Shown piece after piece: positions 42,779-53,271 of a DNA stretch of 64,000 nucleotides (positions are counted from its first letter, which is position 1; every line of letters begins with the position of its first letter). The DNA comes from Massilia sp. TS11 (GTDB lineage: Bacteria; Pseudomonadota; Gammaproteobacteria; Burkholderiales; Burkholderiaceae_D), in NCBI RefSeq assembly GCF_022012445.1, contig NZ_JAKLTS010000017.1, forward strand, positions 27,643 through 91,642, read 5' to 3'. The notes under the pieces are model-generated. The model was not told the origin of the DNA and did not search any database. It saw only the letters and a list, made by a program, of their open reading frames with translations. The position numbers were made by a program, and so were the translations under genes.

Positions 42779-43948
42779 TCAGATGGCGGCGAGGGCGTGG
42801 CTGAGGTCGGCGCGCAGGTCGTCGATGTGCTCAATGCCGACCGACAGGCGGATCAGGCCGTCGCCGATGCCGAGCGCGGCGCGCTGGGCCGCCGGGATCG
42901 TCGCGTGCGTCATGATGGCCGGATGCTCGATCAGGCTCTCGACGCCGCCCAGCGACTCGGCCAGCGTGAACACCTCGACCGCTTCGAGAAAGCGGCGGGC
43001 GCCGGCCAGGTCGGTGTCGAGGTCGATCGAGATGATGCCGCCGTAGCCGTGCATCTGCTCGCGCGCCAGCGCGTGCTGCGGATGGCTGGCCAGGCCGGGG
43101 TAGTTCACCTTGCGCACCTTGGGCTGGCGCTCGAGCCAGCCGGCCAGCTCGAGCGCGCTGGCGCAGTGGCGCTCCATGCGCAGTGCCAGGGTCTTGATGC
43201 CGCGTAGCGCGAGATAGCTGTCGAACGGCCCGGCAATCGCACCGACCGAGTTCTGCAGGAACTTCAGCTGCTCGCGCAGCGGGGCGTGGCGTTCTTCCTG
43301 GCCGACAATCGCGACGCCGCCGATGATGTCGGAATGCCCGTTCAGATACTTGGTCATCGAGTGCACGACGATGTCGAAGCCGAGTTCGAGCGGTCGCTGC
43401 ACGATCGGGCTGGCGAAGGTATTGTCGGCCACGCTGATGATGTTGTGCTCGCGGCAGATGGCGGCCAGTGCGCGCAGATCGGCCAGCTTGAGCATGGGAT
43501 TGGTCGGCGTCTCGACCCACAGCATGCGGGTGTTCGGGGTGATCGCGGCGCGCAGGTTCTCGGGCCGGGTCAGGTCGATATAGCTGAACTCGTGCCCGGC
43601 GCTGCGCCGGCGCACGCGCTCGAACAGGCGGTAGCTGCCGCCGTAGAGGTCGTCGCCGGCCACCACGTGGGCATTCGCGTCCAGCAGCTCGAGCACGGTC
43701 GACATGGCCGCCAGCCCGGACGCGAACGCGAACGCGGCCGCGCCGCCTTCGAGATCGGCCACGCAGCGCTCGAGCGCCCAGCGGGTCGGATTGTGCGAGC
43801 GCCCGTAGTCGAGGCCTTTGTGCACGCCCGGGCTGTCCTGGGCGTAGGTGGAGGTCGCATAGATCGGCGGCATCACGGCCCCGGTGCTGGGATCGGGCGT
43901 CTGGCCGGCGTGGATGACGCGGGTGGCGAGGTGGCGGGCTTTGTTCAT
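42779..43948 (-). CDS. Cystathionine gamma-lyase / gamma-synthase family PLP enzyme
   Basis: This 389-aa Cys/Met-metabolism enzyme has PLP Lys in SMTKYLNGHSDIIGG (about residue 205), the phosphate-binding ASGLAAMSTV and the YGRSHNPT substrate region. Coupling (ATGA) downstream of a cystathionine beta-synthase points to the gamma-lyase step of reverse transsulfuration, cystathionine to cysteine. Sequence alone does not exclude gamma-synthase. Confidence 0.88.
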   Translation of the reverse strand: MNKARHLATRVIHAGQTPDPSTGAVMPPIYATSTYAQDSPGVHKGLDYGRSHNPTRWALERCVADLEGGAAAFAFASGLAAMSTVLELLDANAHVVAGDDLYGGSYRLFERVRRRSAGHEFSYIDLTRPENLRAAITPNTRMLWVETPTNPMLKLADLRALAAICREHNIISVADNTFASPIVQRPLELGFDIVVHSMTKYLNGHSDIIGGVAIVGQEERHAPLREQLKFLQNSVGAIAGPFDSYLALRGIKTLALRMERHCASALELAGWLERQPKVRKVNYPGLASHPQHALAREQMHGYGGIISIDLDTDLAGARRFLEAVEVFTLAESLGGVESLIEHPAIMTHATIPAAQRAALGIGDGLIRLSVGIEHIDDLRADLSHALAAI

Positions 43949-45321
43949 GTCAGTGTCCTGCGCAAGTGGATCAGCAAATCATAACGTGTGATGAGGCCGT
44001 AGAAGGTTTTTCCTTCGCGTACCACGACGGTCAGGCCGCGGTCGAGGATGGCGCGCGCGGCGGCCGGGCTGTCGGCCGGGCGCAGGGTCTCGAGCTTGCG
44101 GCTCATGGTGTCGCCGACCAGGCTGGCGAAACCGGCGCGCGCCTGGCTCACGTGCAGCAGCAGATCGGATTCGTCGATGATGCCGACCAGCAGGCCATCG
44201 TCGAGCACGGGCAGCTGGGCGAGGTCGCCGGCGCGCATGCGGTTGAAGGCGGTCAGCAGGCTGTCCTGGGGACTGACGCTGACGACTTCGCCCTGGTCGT
44301 GGCGGCGCCCGATCAGGTCGCGCAGATCGCCATGGGCCGGGCGCGCCAGCAGGCCCTGGTCGCGCATCCAGGCGTCGCTGTAGACCTTGCTCAGATAGCG
44401 GGTCCCGGTGTCGCACACGAAACTGACGACACGTTGCGGCCGGGTCTGGGCGCGGCAGTAGCGCAGCGCGGCGGCCAGCAGGGTCCCGCTCGATGAACCG
44501 GCTACGATGCCTTCCTGGCGCAGCAGCAGGCGCGCCGTCTGAAAGCTTTCCTCGTCGCTGATCGTGTAGGCGCGGCGCACGCCGGACAGGTCGGCGATGG
44601 CCGGCACAAAATCTTCGCCGATGCCTTCGACCGCCCAGCTGCCCGGGGTCGAGCTGATCTGGCCGCTCTGCACATACTCGGCCAGGATCGAGCCCTGCGG
44701 ATCGGCCAGCACGAAGCCGAGCGCCGGCTGCACTTTGCGGAAATAGCGGGTCAGGCCGGTGATGGTGCCGCTCGAGCCGACCCCGACCACGATGGCGTCG
44801 ACGTCCTGCTGCATCTGGGCCCAGATCTCGGGCCCGGTCGTGCTTTCGTGCGCGAGCGGATTGGCCGGGTTATTGAACTGGTCGGCATACCAGGCGCCGG
44901 GCAGCTCGGCGGCGATGCGGCGCGCCATGTCCTGGTAGTAGTCGGGATGGCCCTTGCCGACGTCGGAGCGGGTCAGGCGCACCTCGGCGCCGAGGGCTTT
45001 CAGGTGCAGGATTTTTTCGCTGGCCATTTTGTCGGGCACGACCAGCACCACGCGGTAGCCCTTGATGCGGGCCACCAGGGCGAGGCCGAGGCCGGTGTTG
45101 CCGGCCGTGGCTTCGACGACGGTGCCGCCCGGCTGCAGGCTGCCATCGGCCTCGGCCGTGCGGATCATCGACAGGGCGATGCGGTCCTTGATCGAACCGC
45201 CGGGATTTTGCGATTCCAGTTTCAGAAACAGCTGGCAGGGGCCAGTGTCGATGCGGGTCACTTCGAGCAGCGGGGTATTGCCGATCAAAGAGAACAGCGC
45301 GGGCGCTTGTGGCGTGGACAT
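43945..45321 (-). CDS. cbs: Cystathionine beta-synthase
   Basis: This 458-aa fold-type II PLP enzyme has lysine in NPGGSIKDRIALSM (about residue 40), AGNTGLGLA (about 72) and the PLP phosphate loop GVGSSGTITG. Two CBS domains follow (about 340-455). It condenses serine with homocysteine. ATG 45321 is used; a longer in-frame extension lacks the family start. It forms an operon with the gamma-lyase gene. Confidence 0.9.
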   Translation of the reverse strand: MSTPQAPALFSLIGNTPLLEVTRIDTGPCQLFLKLESQNPGGSIKDRIALSMIRTAEADGSLQPGGTVVEATAGNTGLGLALVARIKGYRVVLVVPDKMASEKILHLKALGAEVRLTRSDVGKGHPDYYQDMARRIAAELPGAWYADQFNNPANPLAHESTTGPEIWAQMQQDVDAIVVGVGSSGTITGLTRYFRKVQPALGFVLADPQGSILAEYVQSGQISSTPGSWAVEGIGEDFVPAIADLSGVRRAYTISDEESFQTARLLLRQEGIVAGSSSGTLLAAALRYCRAQTRPQRVVSFVCDTGTRYLSKVYSDAWMRDQGLLARPAHGDLRDLIGRRHDQGEVVSVSPQDSLLTAFNRMRAGDLAQLPVLDDGLLVGIIDESDLLLHVSQARAGFASLVGDTMSRKLETLRPADSPAAARAILDRGLTVVVREGKTFYGLITRYDLLIHLRRTLT

Positions 45322-45471
45322 GGTGCTCTCCTCAGGGAAGCCAGCGATGCTAGCGGCGCGGCGCTCAGGCGGGAAGGAAGATTTCCGCATACCTGTATGC
45401 GTGCGGTGTTGCCAGTATGCGCGGGTGCGCCGACGGGCCGCGCCAGTCTGCGCGGCTGGCGGGGGAGGGCT

Positions 45472-47094
<1,623 letters not shown>

Positions 47095-47124
47095 GGTTTC
47101 AGTGTAACACACGTTGCGTTGCAG

Positions 47125-47141
47125 TGTTTCACATTGAAACA
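47125..47141. promoter_or_regulatory. PrpR-type operator palindrome
   Basis: TGTTTCA-CAT-TGAAACA is a perfect 17-bp palindrome. A further half-site ATGTTTCA occurs at 47183-47190. Both lie between prpR and the sigma-54 promoter of prpB, the expected location of an enhancer. Confidence 0.7.
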
Positions 47142-47195
47142 TAATGCGCCCCGGCCCAGAGTGCCAAGTGCTTGATTTTGCGATGTTTCAAGGTG

Positions 47196-47211
47196 TGGCA
47201 CGGGGCTTGCA
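47196..47211 (+). promoter_or_regulatory. Sigma-54 promoter of prpB
   Basis: TGGCAC (47196-47201), 5 nt, TTGCA (47207-47211) matches the -24/-12 consensus TGGCAC-N5-TTGCW exactly, ending 32 nt before the prpB ATG. Confidence 0.9.
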
Positions 47212-47243
47212 ATGCACTTGGGCATCTCAATGAAAGGGCAAAC

Positions 47244-48131
47244 ATGAGCCAATATTCCGCTGGTGCGGCCTTCCGCAAGGCCGTCAAAGAAGAGTCCCCG
47301 CTGCAAGTCGTGGGCGCCATCAACGCCAACCATGCCCTGCTGGCCAAGCGCGCCGGCTTCAAGGCCATCTATCTGTCCGGTGGCGGCGTCGCCGCCGGCT
47401 CGCTCGGTCTGCCGGACCTGGGCATCTCCAACCTCGACGACGTGCTGACCGACGTGCGCCGCATCACCGACGTGTGCGACCTGCCGCTGCTGGTCGACGT
47501 CGACACCGGCTTTGGCGCCTCGGCCTTCAATGTGGCGCGCACCGTCAAGTCGATGATCAAGTTCGGCGCCGCTGCCGTGCACATCGAAGACCAGGTCGGC
47601 GCCAAGCGCTGCGGCCACCGTCCGGGCAAGGAGATCGTCAGCAAGGGTGAGATGGTGGACCGCATCAAGGCCGCCGCCGACGCCAAGACCGACCCCGAGT
47701 TCGTGATCATGGCGCGCACCGATGCGCTCGCCGTGGAAGGCCTGGACGCCGCCATCGAGCGCGCCGTCGCCTGCGTCGAAGCGGGTGCCGACATGATCTT
47801 CCCGGAAGCCATCACCAGCCTCGAGATGTACAAGCAGTTCGCCGCCGCCGTGAAGGTGCCGATCCTGGCCAATATCACCGAATTCGGCGCCACCCCGCTG
47901 TTTACCGTGGACGAGCTGAAAGGCGCCGATGTCGGCCTGGTGCTGTATCCGCTGTCGGCCTTCCGCGCGATGAACAAGGCGGCCGAGAACGTCTACACGG
48001 CGATCCGCCGCGACGGCACCCAGAAGAACGTGGTCGACACCATGCAGACGCGCATGGAACTGTACGAGCGCATCGATTACCACAGCTACGAGCAGAAGCT
48101 CGACGCTCTGTTTGCCGCACAAAAGAAATAA
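47244..48131 (+). CDS. prpB: 2-Methylisocitrate lyase
   Basis: This 295-aa ICL-superfamily enzyme has the catalytic KRCGH motif ([11 protein letters not shown], about residue 122) and metal-binding DVDTGFG. It cleaves 2-methylisocitrate to pyruvate and succinate, the last step of the methylcitrate cycle. ATG 47244 follows AAAGGG and is first in the operon. Confidence 0.95.
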   Translation: MSQYSAGAAFRKAVKEESPLQVVGAINANHALLAKRAGFKAIYLSGGGVAAGSLGLPDLGISNLDDVLTDVRRITDVCDLPLLVDVDTGFGASAFNVARTVKSMIKFGAAAVHIEDQVGAKRCGHRPGKEIVSKGEMVDRIKAAADAKTDPEFVIMARTDALAVEGLDAAIERAVACVEAGADMIFPEAITSLEMYKQFAAAVKVPILANITEFGATPLFTVDELKGADVGLVLYPLSAFRAMNKAAENVYTAIRRDGTQKNVVDTMQTRMELYERIDYHSYEQKLDALFAAQKK

Positions 48132-48158
48132 TTCCCAGAACATCTTCAGGAGAACACC

Positions 48159-49319
48159 ATGACCGAACAAACCAAAGACACCCCGACCTTCAAGCCGAAG
48201 AAATCCGTTGCCCTGTCCGGCGTGGCCGCGGGCAATACCGCCCTGTGCTCGGTTGGCAAGAGCGGCAATGACCTGCACTACCGTGGGTATGACATCCTGG
48301 ACGTGGCCGACCAGTGCGAGTTCGAAGAGATCGCCTATCTGCTGGTGCACGGCAAGCTGCCGACCGAAGCCGAGCTGCGCGGCTACAAGGCCAAGCTGAA
48401 ATCCCTGCGCGGCCTGCCGCTGGCCGTGACCGAAGCGCTCGAGGCCCTGCCGGCCGCCGCCCACCCGATGGACGTGATGCGCACCGGCGTGTCGGCCCTC
48501 GGCTGCACGCTGCCGGAAAAAGACGACCACAATGTGCCGGGCGCGCGCGACATCGCCGACCGCCTGATGGCCTCGTTCGGCTCGATGCTGCTGTACTGGT
48601 ACCACTTCAGCCACAATGGCAAGCGCATCGACACCGAAACCGACGACGACTCGATCGGCGGCCACTTCCTGCACCTGCTGCACGGCGTCAAGCCGCCGGC
48701 TTCCTGGGTCAAGGCCATGCACACCTCGCTGATCCTGTACGCCGAGCACGAATTCAATGCCTCGACCTTCACCGCGCGCGTGATCGCCGGCACCGGCTCG
48801 GACATGTACTCGGCCATCACCGGCGCCATCGGCGCGCTGCGCGGTCCCAAGCACGGCGGCGCCAATGAAGTCGCGTTCGAAATCCAGAAGCGCTACGACA
48901 ATCCGGACGAAGCCGAAGCCGATATCCGCAACCGCGTCGCCAACAAGGAAGTCGTGATCGGCTTCGGCCACCCGGTGTACACGATCTCCGACCCGCGCAA
49001 CAAGGTCATCAAGGAAGTGGCCCGTTCGCTGTCGGTCGAAGCCGGTTCGACCAAGATGTTCGACATCGCCGAGCGCCTCGAGTCGGTGATGTGGGAAATT
49101 AAGAAGATGTTCCCGAACCTCGACTGGTTCTCGGCCGTGTCCTACCACATGATGGGCGTGCCGACGGCCATGTTCACGCCGCTGTTCGTGATCTCGCGCA
49201 CCTCGGGCTGGTCGGCCCACATCATCGAGCAGCGCATCGATAACAAGATCATCCGCCCGAGCGCCAACTACGTCGGTCCGGAAGACCTGCAATTCGTGCC
49301 GATCAAGGACCGCAAATAA
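48159..49319 (+). CDS. prpC: 2-Methylcitrate synthase
   Basis: This 386-aa citrate-synthase family enzyme has the catalytic His in GPKHGGANE (about 231) and [12 protein letters not shown] (about 270) and the C-terminal Asp/Arg block [20 protein letters not shown]. It condenses propionyl-CoA with oxaloacetate. It lies 27 nt after prpB, and its TAA overlaps the acnD ATG. Confidence 0.95.
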   Translation: MTEQTKDTPTFKPKKSVALSGVAAGNTALCSVGKSGNDLHYRGYDILDVADQCEFEEIAYLLVHGKLPTEAELRGYKAKLKSLRGLPLAVTEALEALPAAAHPMDVMRTGVSALGCTLPEKDDHNVPGARDIADRLMASFGSMLLYWYHFSHNGKRIDTETDDDSIGGHFLHLLHGVKPPASWVKAMHTSLILYAEHEFNASTFTARVIAGTGSDMYSAITGAIGALRGPKHGGANEVAFEIQKRYDNPDEAEADIRNRVANKEVVIGFGHPVYTISDPRNKVIKEVARSLSVEAGSTKMFDIAERLESVMWEIKKMFPNLDWFSAVSYHMMGVPTAMFTPLFVISRTSGWSAHIIEQRIDNKIIRPSANYVGPEDLQFVPIKDRK

Positions 49320-51916
49320 TGAATAGCCAATACCGCAAGAATTTGCCGGGCACGGCGCTCGATTACTTCGACGCGCAAGCCGCCGTCGATGCGATCCAGC
49401 CCGGCGCCTGGGCCAAGCTGCCCTACACCTCGCGCGTGCTGGCCGAGAATCTGGTGCGCCGCTGCGACCCGGCCACGCTGAGCGACTCGCTGCGCCAGCT
49501 GATCGAGCGTAAGCGCGAGCTCGACTTCCCGTGGTTCCCGGCGCGCGTGGTCTGCCACGACATCCTGGGCCAGACCGCCCTGGTCGACCTGGCCGGTCTG
49601 CGCGACGCCATCGCCGAGCAGGGCGGTGACCCGGCCCTGGTCAATCCCGTGGTGCCGACCCAGCTCGTGGTCGACCACTCGCTGGCGGTCGAATGCGGCG
49701 GCTTCGATCCCGACGCCTTCGCCAAGAACCGCGCCATCGAGGACCGCCGCAACGAGGACCGCTTCCACTTCATCGACTGGACCAAGAAGGCCTTCCAGAA
49801 CGTCGATGTGATCCCGCCGGGTAATGGCATCCTGCACCAGATTAACCTCGAGCGCATGTCGCCCGTGATCCAGGTGAGCGACGGCGTCGCCTATCCGGAC
49901 ACCCTGGTCGGCACCGACTCGCACACCCCGATGGTGGACGCGCTCGGCGTGATCGCGATCGGCGTCGGCGGCCTCGAAGCGGAGACCGTGATGCTGGGCC
50001 GCGCCTCGTGGATGCGCCTGCCGGACATCGTCGGTGTCGAACTGACCGGCAAGCCGCAGCCGGGCATCACCGCCACCGACGTGGTGCTGGCGCTGACCGA
50101 ATTCCTGCGCAAGGAAAAGGTCGTGTCGGCCTACCTCGAGTTCTACGGCGAAGGGGCGGCCAAGCTGACGCTCGGCGACCGCGCCACGATCTCGAACATG
50201 GCGCCCGAATTCGGCGCCACCGCCGCCATGTTCTCGATCGACGAGCAGACCATCAAGTACCTGAAGCTGACCGGCCGCGACGATGAACTGGTCAAGCTGG
50301 TCGAGACCTATGCCAAGCAGGTCGGCCTGTGGTCGGACAGCCTGAAGGACGCCGAATACGAGCGCGTGCTGCGCTTCGATCTGTCGAGCGTGGTGCGCAA
50401 TATCGCCGGTCCGTCGAATCCGCACAAGCGCGTGCCGACCAGCGAACTGGCCGCGCGCGGCATTGCCGGCAAGGTCGAGAACGAGCCGGGCAAGATGCCC
50501 GACGGCGCCGTGATCATCGCCGCCATCACCAGCTGCACCAACACCAATAACCCGCGCAATATGGTCGCGGCCGGTCTGCTGGCCAAGAAGGCCAATGCGC
50601 TCGGCCTGACGCGCAAGCCCTGGGTCAAGTCCTCGCTGGCGCCGGGCTCGAAAGCCGTCACCCTGTATCTGGAGGAAGCCGGCCTGCTGCCCGATCTGGA
50701 GAAACTCGGCTTCGGCGTGGTCGCCTATGCCTGCACCTCGTGTAATGGCATGTCGGGCGCGCTCGATCCGCAGATCCAGAAGGAAGTCGTCGAGCGCGAC
50801 CTGTACGCCACCGCCGTCCTGTCGGGCAACCGCAACTTCGACGGCCGCATCCACCCGTATGCCAAGCAGGCCTTCCTGGCCTCGCCGCCGCTGGTGATCG
50901 CGTATGCGATCGCGGGCACGATCCGTTTCGACATCGAAAAGGATGTGCTCGGCCACGACGCCAATGGCAAGCCGGTCACCCTGGCCGACATCTGGCCGAG
51001 CGACGAGGAAATCGACAGCCTGATCGCCAAGAGCGTCAAGCCCGAGCAGTTCCGCAAGGTGTATATCCCGATGTTCGCCAAGCAGGCCGACGATGGCGAG
51101 AAGGTCAGCCCGCTGTACAACTGGCGCCCGATGTCGACCTATATCCGCCGTCCGCCTTACTGGGAAGGCGCGCTGGCCGGCGCCCGTACGCTGCAGGGCA
51201 TGCGCCCGCTGGCGGTGCTGGGCGATAACATCACGACCGACCACCTGTCGCCGTCGAATGCCATCATGCTCGACTCGGCCGCCGGCGAATATCTGGCCAA
51301 GATGGGCCTGCCGGAGGAGGACTTCAACTCCTACGCGACCCACCGCGGCGACCACCTGACGGCGCAGCGCGCCACCTTCGCCAATCCGACCCTGAAGAAC
51401 GAGATGGTCAAGGACGCCGAGGGCAAGGTCAAGGCCGGCTCGCTGGCCCGCATCGAGCCCGAAGGCAAGGTCACGCGCATGTGGGAAGCCATCGAAACCT
51501 ATATGGAGCGCAAGCAGCCGCTGATCGTGATCGCCGGGGCCGACTATGGCCAGGGCTCCTCGCGCGACTGGGCCGCCAAGGGCGTGCGCCTGGCCGGCGT
51601 GGAAGCCATCGTGGCCGAGGGCTTCGAGCGCATCCACCGCACCAATCTGGTCGGCATGGGCGTGCTGCCGCTCGAGTTCAAGCCGGGCGTGAACCGCCTG
51701 AGCCTGGGCATCGACGGCACCGAGACCTTCGACGTGGTCGGCGCGCGCACCCCGCGTGCCACGCTGACCCTGGTGATCCACCGCAAGAACGGCGAGACGG
51801 TCGAGGTGCCGGTGACCTGCCGTCTGGATACGGCCGAAGAAGTGTCGATCTACGAGGCCGGCGGCGTGCTGCAGCGCTTCGCCCAGGACTTCCTGGCTTC
51901 GAGCAAGGCGGCTTGA
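49319..51916 (+). CDS. acnD: Fe-S dependent 2-methylcitrate dehydratase AcnD
   Basis: This 865-aa aconitase-family protein has cluster-ligand motifs SCTNTNN (about 401) and ACTSCNG (about 470), and the swivel domain with YGQGSSRDWAAKGV. With PrpF it replaces PrpD in many beta- and gammaproteobacteria, dehydrating 2-methylcitrate to 2-methylaconitate. The presence of prpF directly downstream distinguishes it from AcnA. Confidence 0.95.
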   Translation: MNSQYRKNLPGTALDYFDAQAAVDAIQPGAWAKLPYTSRVLAENLVRRCDPATLSDSLRQLIERKRELDFPWFPARVVCHDILGQTALVDLAGLRDAIAEQGGDPALVNPVVPTQLVVDHSLAVECGGFDPDAFAKNRAIEDRRNEDRFHFIDWTKKAFQNVDVIPPGNGILHQINLERMSPVIQVSDGVAYPDTLVGTDSHTPMVDALGVIAIGVGGLEAETVMLGRASWMRLPDIVGVELTGKPQPGITATDVVLALTEFLRKEKVVSAYLEFYGEGAAKLTLGDRATISNMAPEFGATAAMFSIDEQTIKYLKLTGRDDELVKLVETYAKQVGLWSDSLKDAEYERVLRFDLSSVVRNIAGPSNPHKRVPTSELAARGIAGKVENEPGKMPDGAVIIAAITSCTNTNNPRNMVAAGLLAKKANALGLTRKPWVKSSLAPGSKAVTLYLEEAGLLPDLEKLGFGVVAYACTSCNGMSGALDPQIQKEVVERDLYATAVLSGNRNFDGRIHPYAKQAFLASPPLVIAYAIAGTIRFDIEKDVLGHDANGKPVTLADIWPSDEEIDSLIAKSVKPEQFRKVYIPMFAKQADDGEKVSPLYNWRPMSTYIRRPPYWEGALAGARTLQGMRPLAVLGDNITTDHLSPSNAIMLDSAAGEYLAKMGLPEEDFNSYATHRGDHLTAQRATFANPTLKNEMVKDAEGKVKAGSLARIEPEGKVTRMWEAIETYMERKQPLIVIAGADYGQGSSRDWAAKGVRLAGVEAIVAEGFERIHRTNLVGMGVLPLEFKPGVNRLSLGIDGTETFDVVGARTPRATLTLVIHRKNGETVEVPVTCRLDTAEEVSIYEAGGVLQRFAQDFLASSKAA

Positions 51917-51918
51917 AC

Positions 51919-53109
51919 ATGGCACACGCACCGCAAATCAAGATCCCCGCCACCTATATGCGCGGCGGGACCTCCAAGGGCGTGTTCTTCCGTCTGCAGG
52001 ATCTGCCGGCCTCCTGCCAAGTGGCGGGGCCGGCGCGCGACGCGCTGCTGCTGCGCGTGATCGGCAGCCCCGATCCCTACGGCAAGCAGATCGACGGCAT
52101 GGGCGGGGCCACCTCGAGCACCAGCAAGACGGTGATCCTGTCCAAGTCGGCCAAGCCCGGGCATGACGTCGACTACCTGTTCGGTCAGGTGTCGATCGAC
52201 AAGCCCTTCGTCGACTGGAGCGGCAACTGCGGCAATCTGTCGGCCGCGGTCGGTTCGTTCGCGATTGCCAGCGGCCTCGTGCATCCGTCGCGCGTGCCGC
52301 AGAATGGCGTCTGCACGGTGACGATCTGGCAGGCCAATATCGGCAAGACCATCGTCGCCCACGTGCCGATCACGGACGGCCAGGTGCAGGAAACCGGCGA
52401 CTTCGAACTGGACGGGGTGACCTTTCCGGCGGCCGAAGTCCAGCTCGAATTCCTCGACCCGGCGGCCGAGGAGGAGGGCGCCGGCGGCGCCATGTTCCCG
52501 ACCGGGAATCTGGTCGACGCGCTCGAGGTGCCCGGTGTCGGCACCCTGGAGGCGACCATGATCAATGCCGGCATTCCGACCATCTTCATCAAGGCCGAGG
52601 CGGTCGGCTACACGGGCACCGAGCTGCAGGACGCCATCAATGGCGACCCGAAAGCCCTGGCCATGTTCGAGACGATCCGCGCCTACGGTGCCGTGCGCAT
52701 GGGCCTGATCAGCCACATCGACGAGGCGGCCAAGCGCCAGCACACGCCGAAGGTGGCCTTCGTCGCCCCGCCGCAGGACTATGTTGCCTCGAGCGGCAAG
52801 CCGGTGGCGGCCAGCGACATCGACCTGCTCGTGCGTGCCCTGTCGATGGGCAAGCTGCACCACGCCATGATGGGCACGGCCGCAGTGGCGATCGGCACCG
52901 CCGCCGCCATTCCGGGCACCCTGGTCAATCTGGCGGCCGGCGGCGGCGAACGCGAGGCCGTGCGTTTCGGGCATCCGTCCGGCACCCTGCGCGTCGGCGC
53001 CCAGGCCAGCTGCGAGGGCGGCCAGTGGAGCGTGAAGAAAGCCATCATGAGCCGCAGCGCACGCGTGCTGATGGAAGGCAGCGTGCGCGTACCGGGCGAC
53101 GCCTTCTGA
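51919..53109 (+). CDS. prpF: 2-Methylaconitate cis-trans isomerase PrpF
   Basis: This 396-aa PrpF-family protein (diaminopimelate-epimerase fold) begins with IPATYMRGGTSKGVFF and has DGMGGATSSTSK and DWSGNCGNLSAAVG motifs. It isomerises the AcnD product so that aconitase can use it. It starts 3 nt after acnD and ends the operon. Confidence 0.95.
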   Translation: MAHAPQIKIPATYMRGGTSKGVFFRLQDLPASCQVAGPARDALLLRVIGSPDPYGKQIDGMGGATSSTSKTVILSKSAKPGHDVDYLFGQVSIDKPFVDWSGNCGNLSAAVGSFAIASGLVHPSRVPQNGVCTVTIWQANIGKTIVAHVPITDGQVQETGDFELDGVTFPAAEVQLEFLDPAAEEEGAGGAMFPTGNLVDALEVPGVGTLEATMINAGIPTIFIKAEAVGYTGTELQDAINGDPKALAMFETIRAYGAVRMGLISHIDEAAKRQHTPKVAFVAPPQDYVASSGKPVAASDIDLLVRALSMGKLHHAMMGTAAVAIGTAAAIPGTLVNLAAGGGEREAVRFGHPSGTLRVGAQASCEGGQWSVKKAIMSRSARVLMEGSVRVPGDAF

Positions 53110-53128
53110 GCTTTGCCTGTCTGACAAG

Positions 53129-53176
53129 CCGCTCCGCCGTCCTGGCGGAGCGGTGGCGCCAGCCCGTGGCGCTTTT
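53129..53176 (+). terminator. Tandem hairpins ending the prp operon
   Basis: A 10-bp perfect stem (CCGCTCCGCC 53129-53138 / GGCGGAGCGG 53144-53153) is followed by GCGCCA/TGGCGC (53156-53172) running into TTTT at 53173-53176. The second is the more terminator-like. Confidence 0.7.
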
Positions 53177-53197
53177 ACCGATTCCCCGCCAAAAAAC

Positions 53198-53226
53198 TTA
53201 GACTTTCGGTCGTTTCAGGCTATGAT
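53198..53226 (+). promoter_or_regulatory. Candidate promoter of the GGDEF-EAL gene
   Basis: TATGAT (53221-53226) with TTAGAC (53198-53203) at 17-nt spacing, 46 nt before the ATG at 53272. Confidence 0.5.
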
Positions 53227-53271
53227 CGGCAGCGACGCCGTCGACAGAAACGGCGGGGAGTCAGGCAGGAC

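Noticed and set aside
49268..51931. An 887-codon reverse frame opposite acnD
   Set aside because: It mirrors acnD almost exactly, a common high-GC artefact, with no family resemblance.
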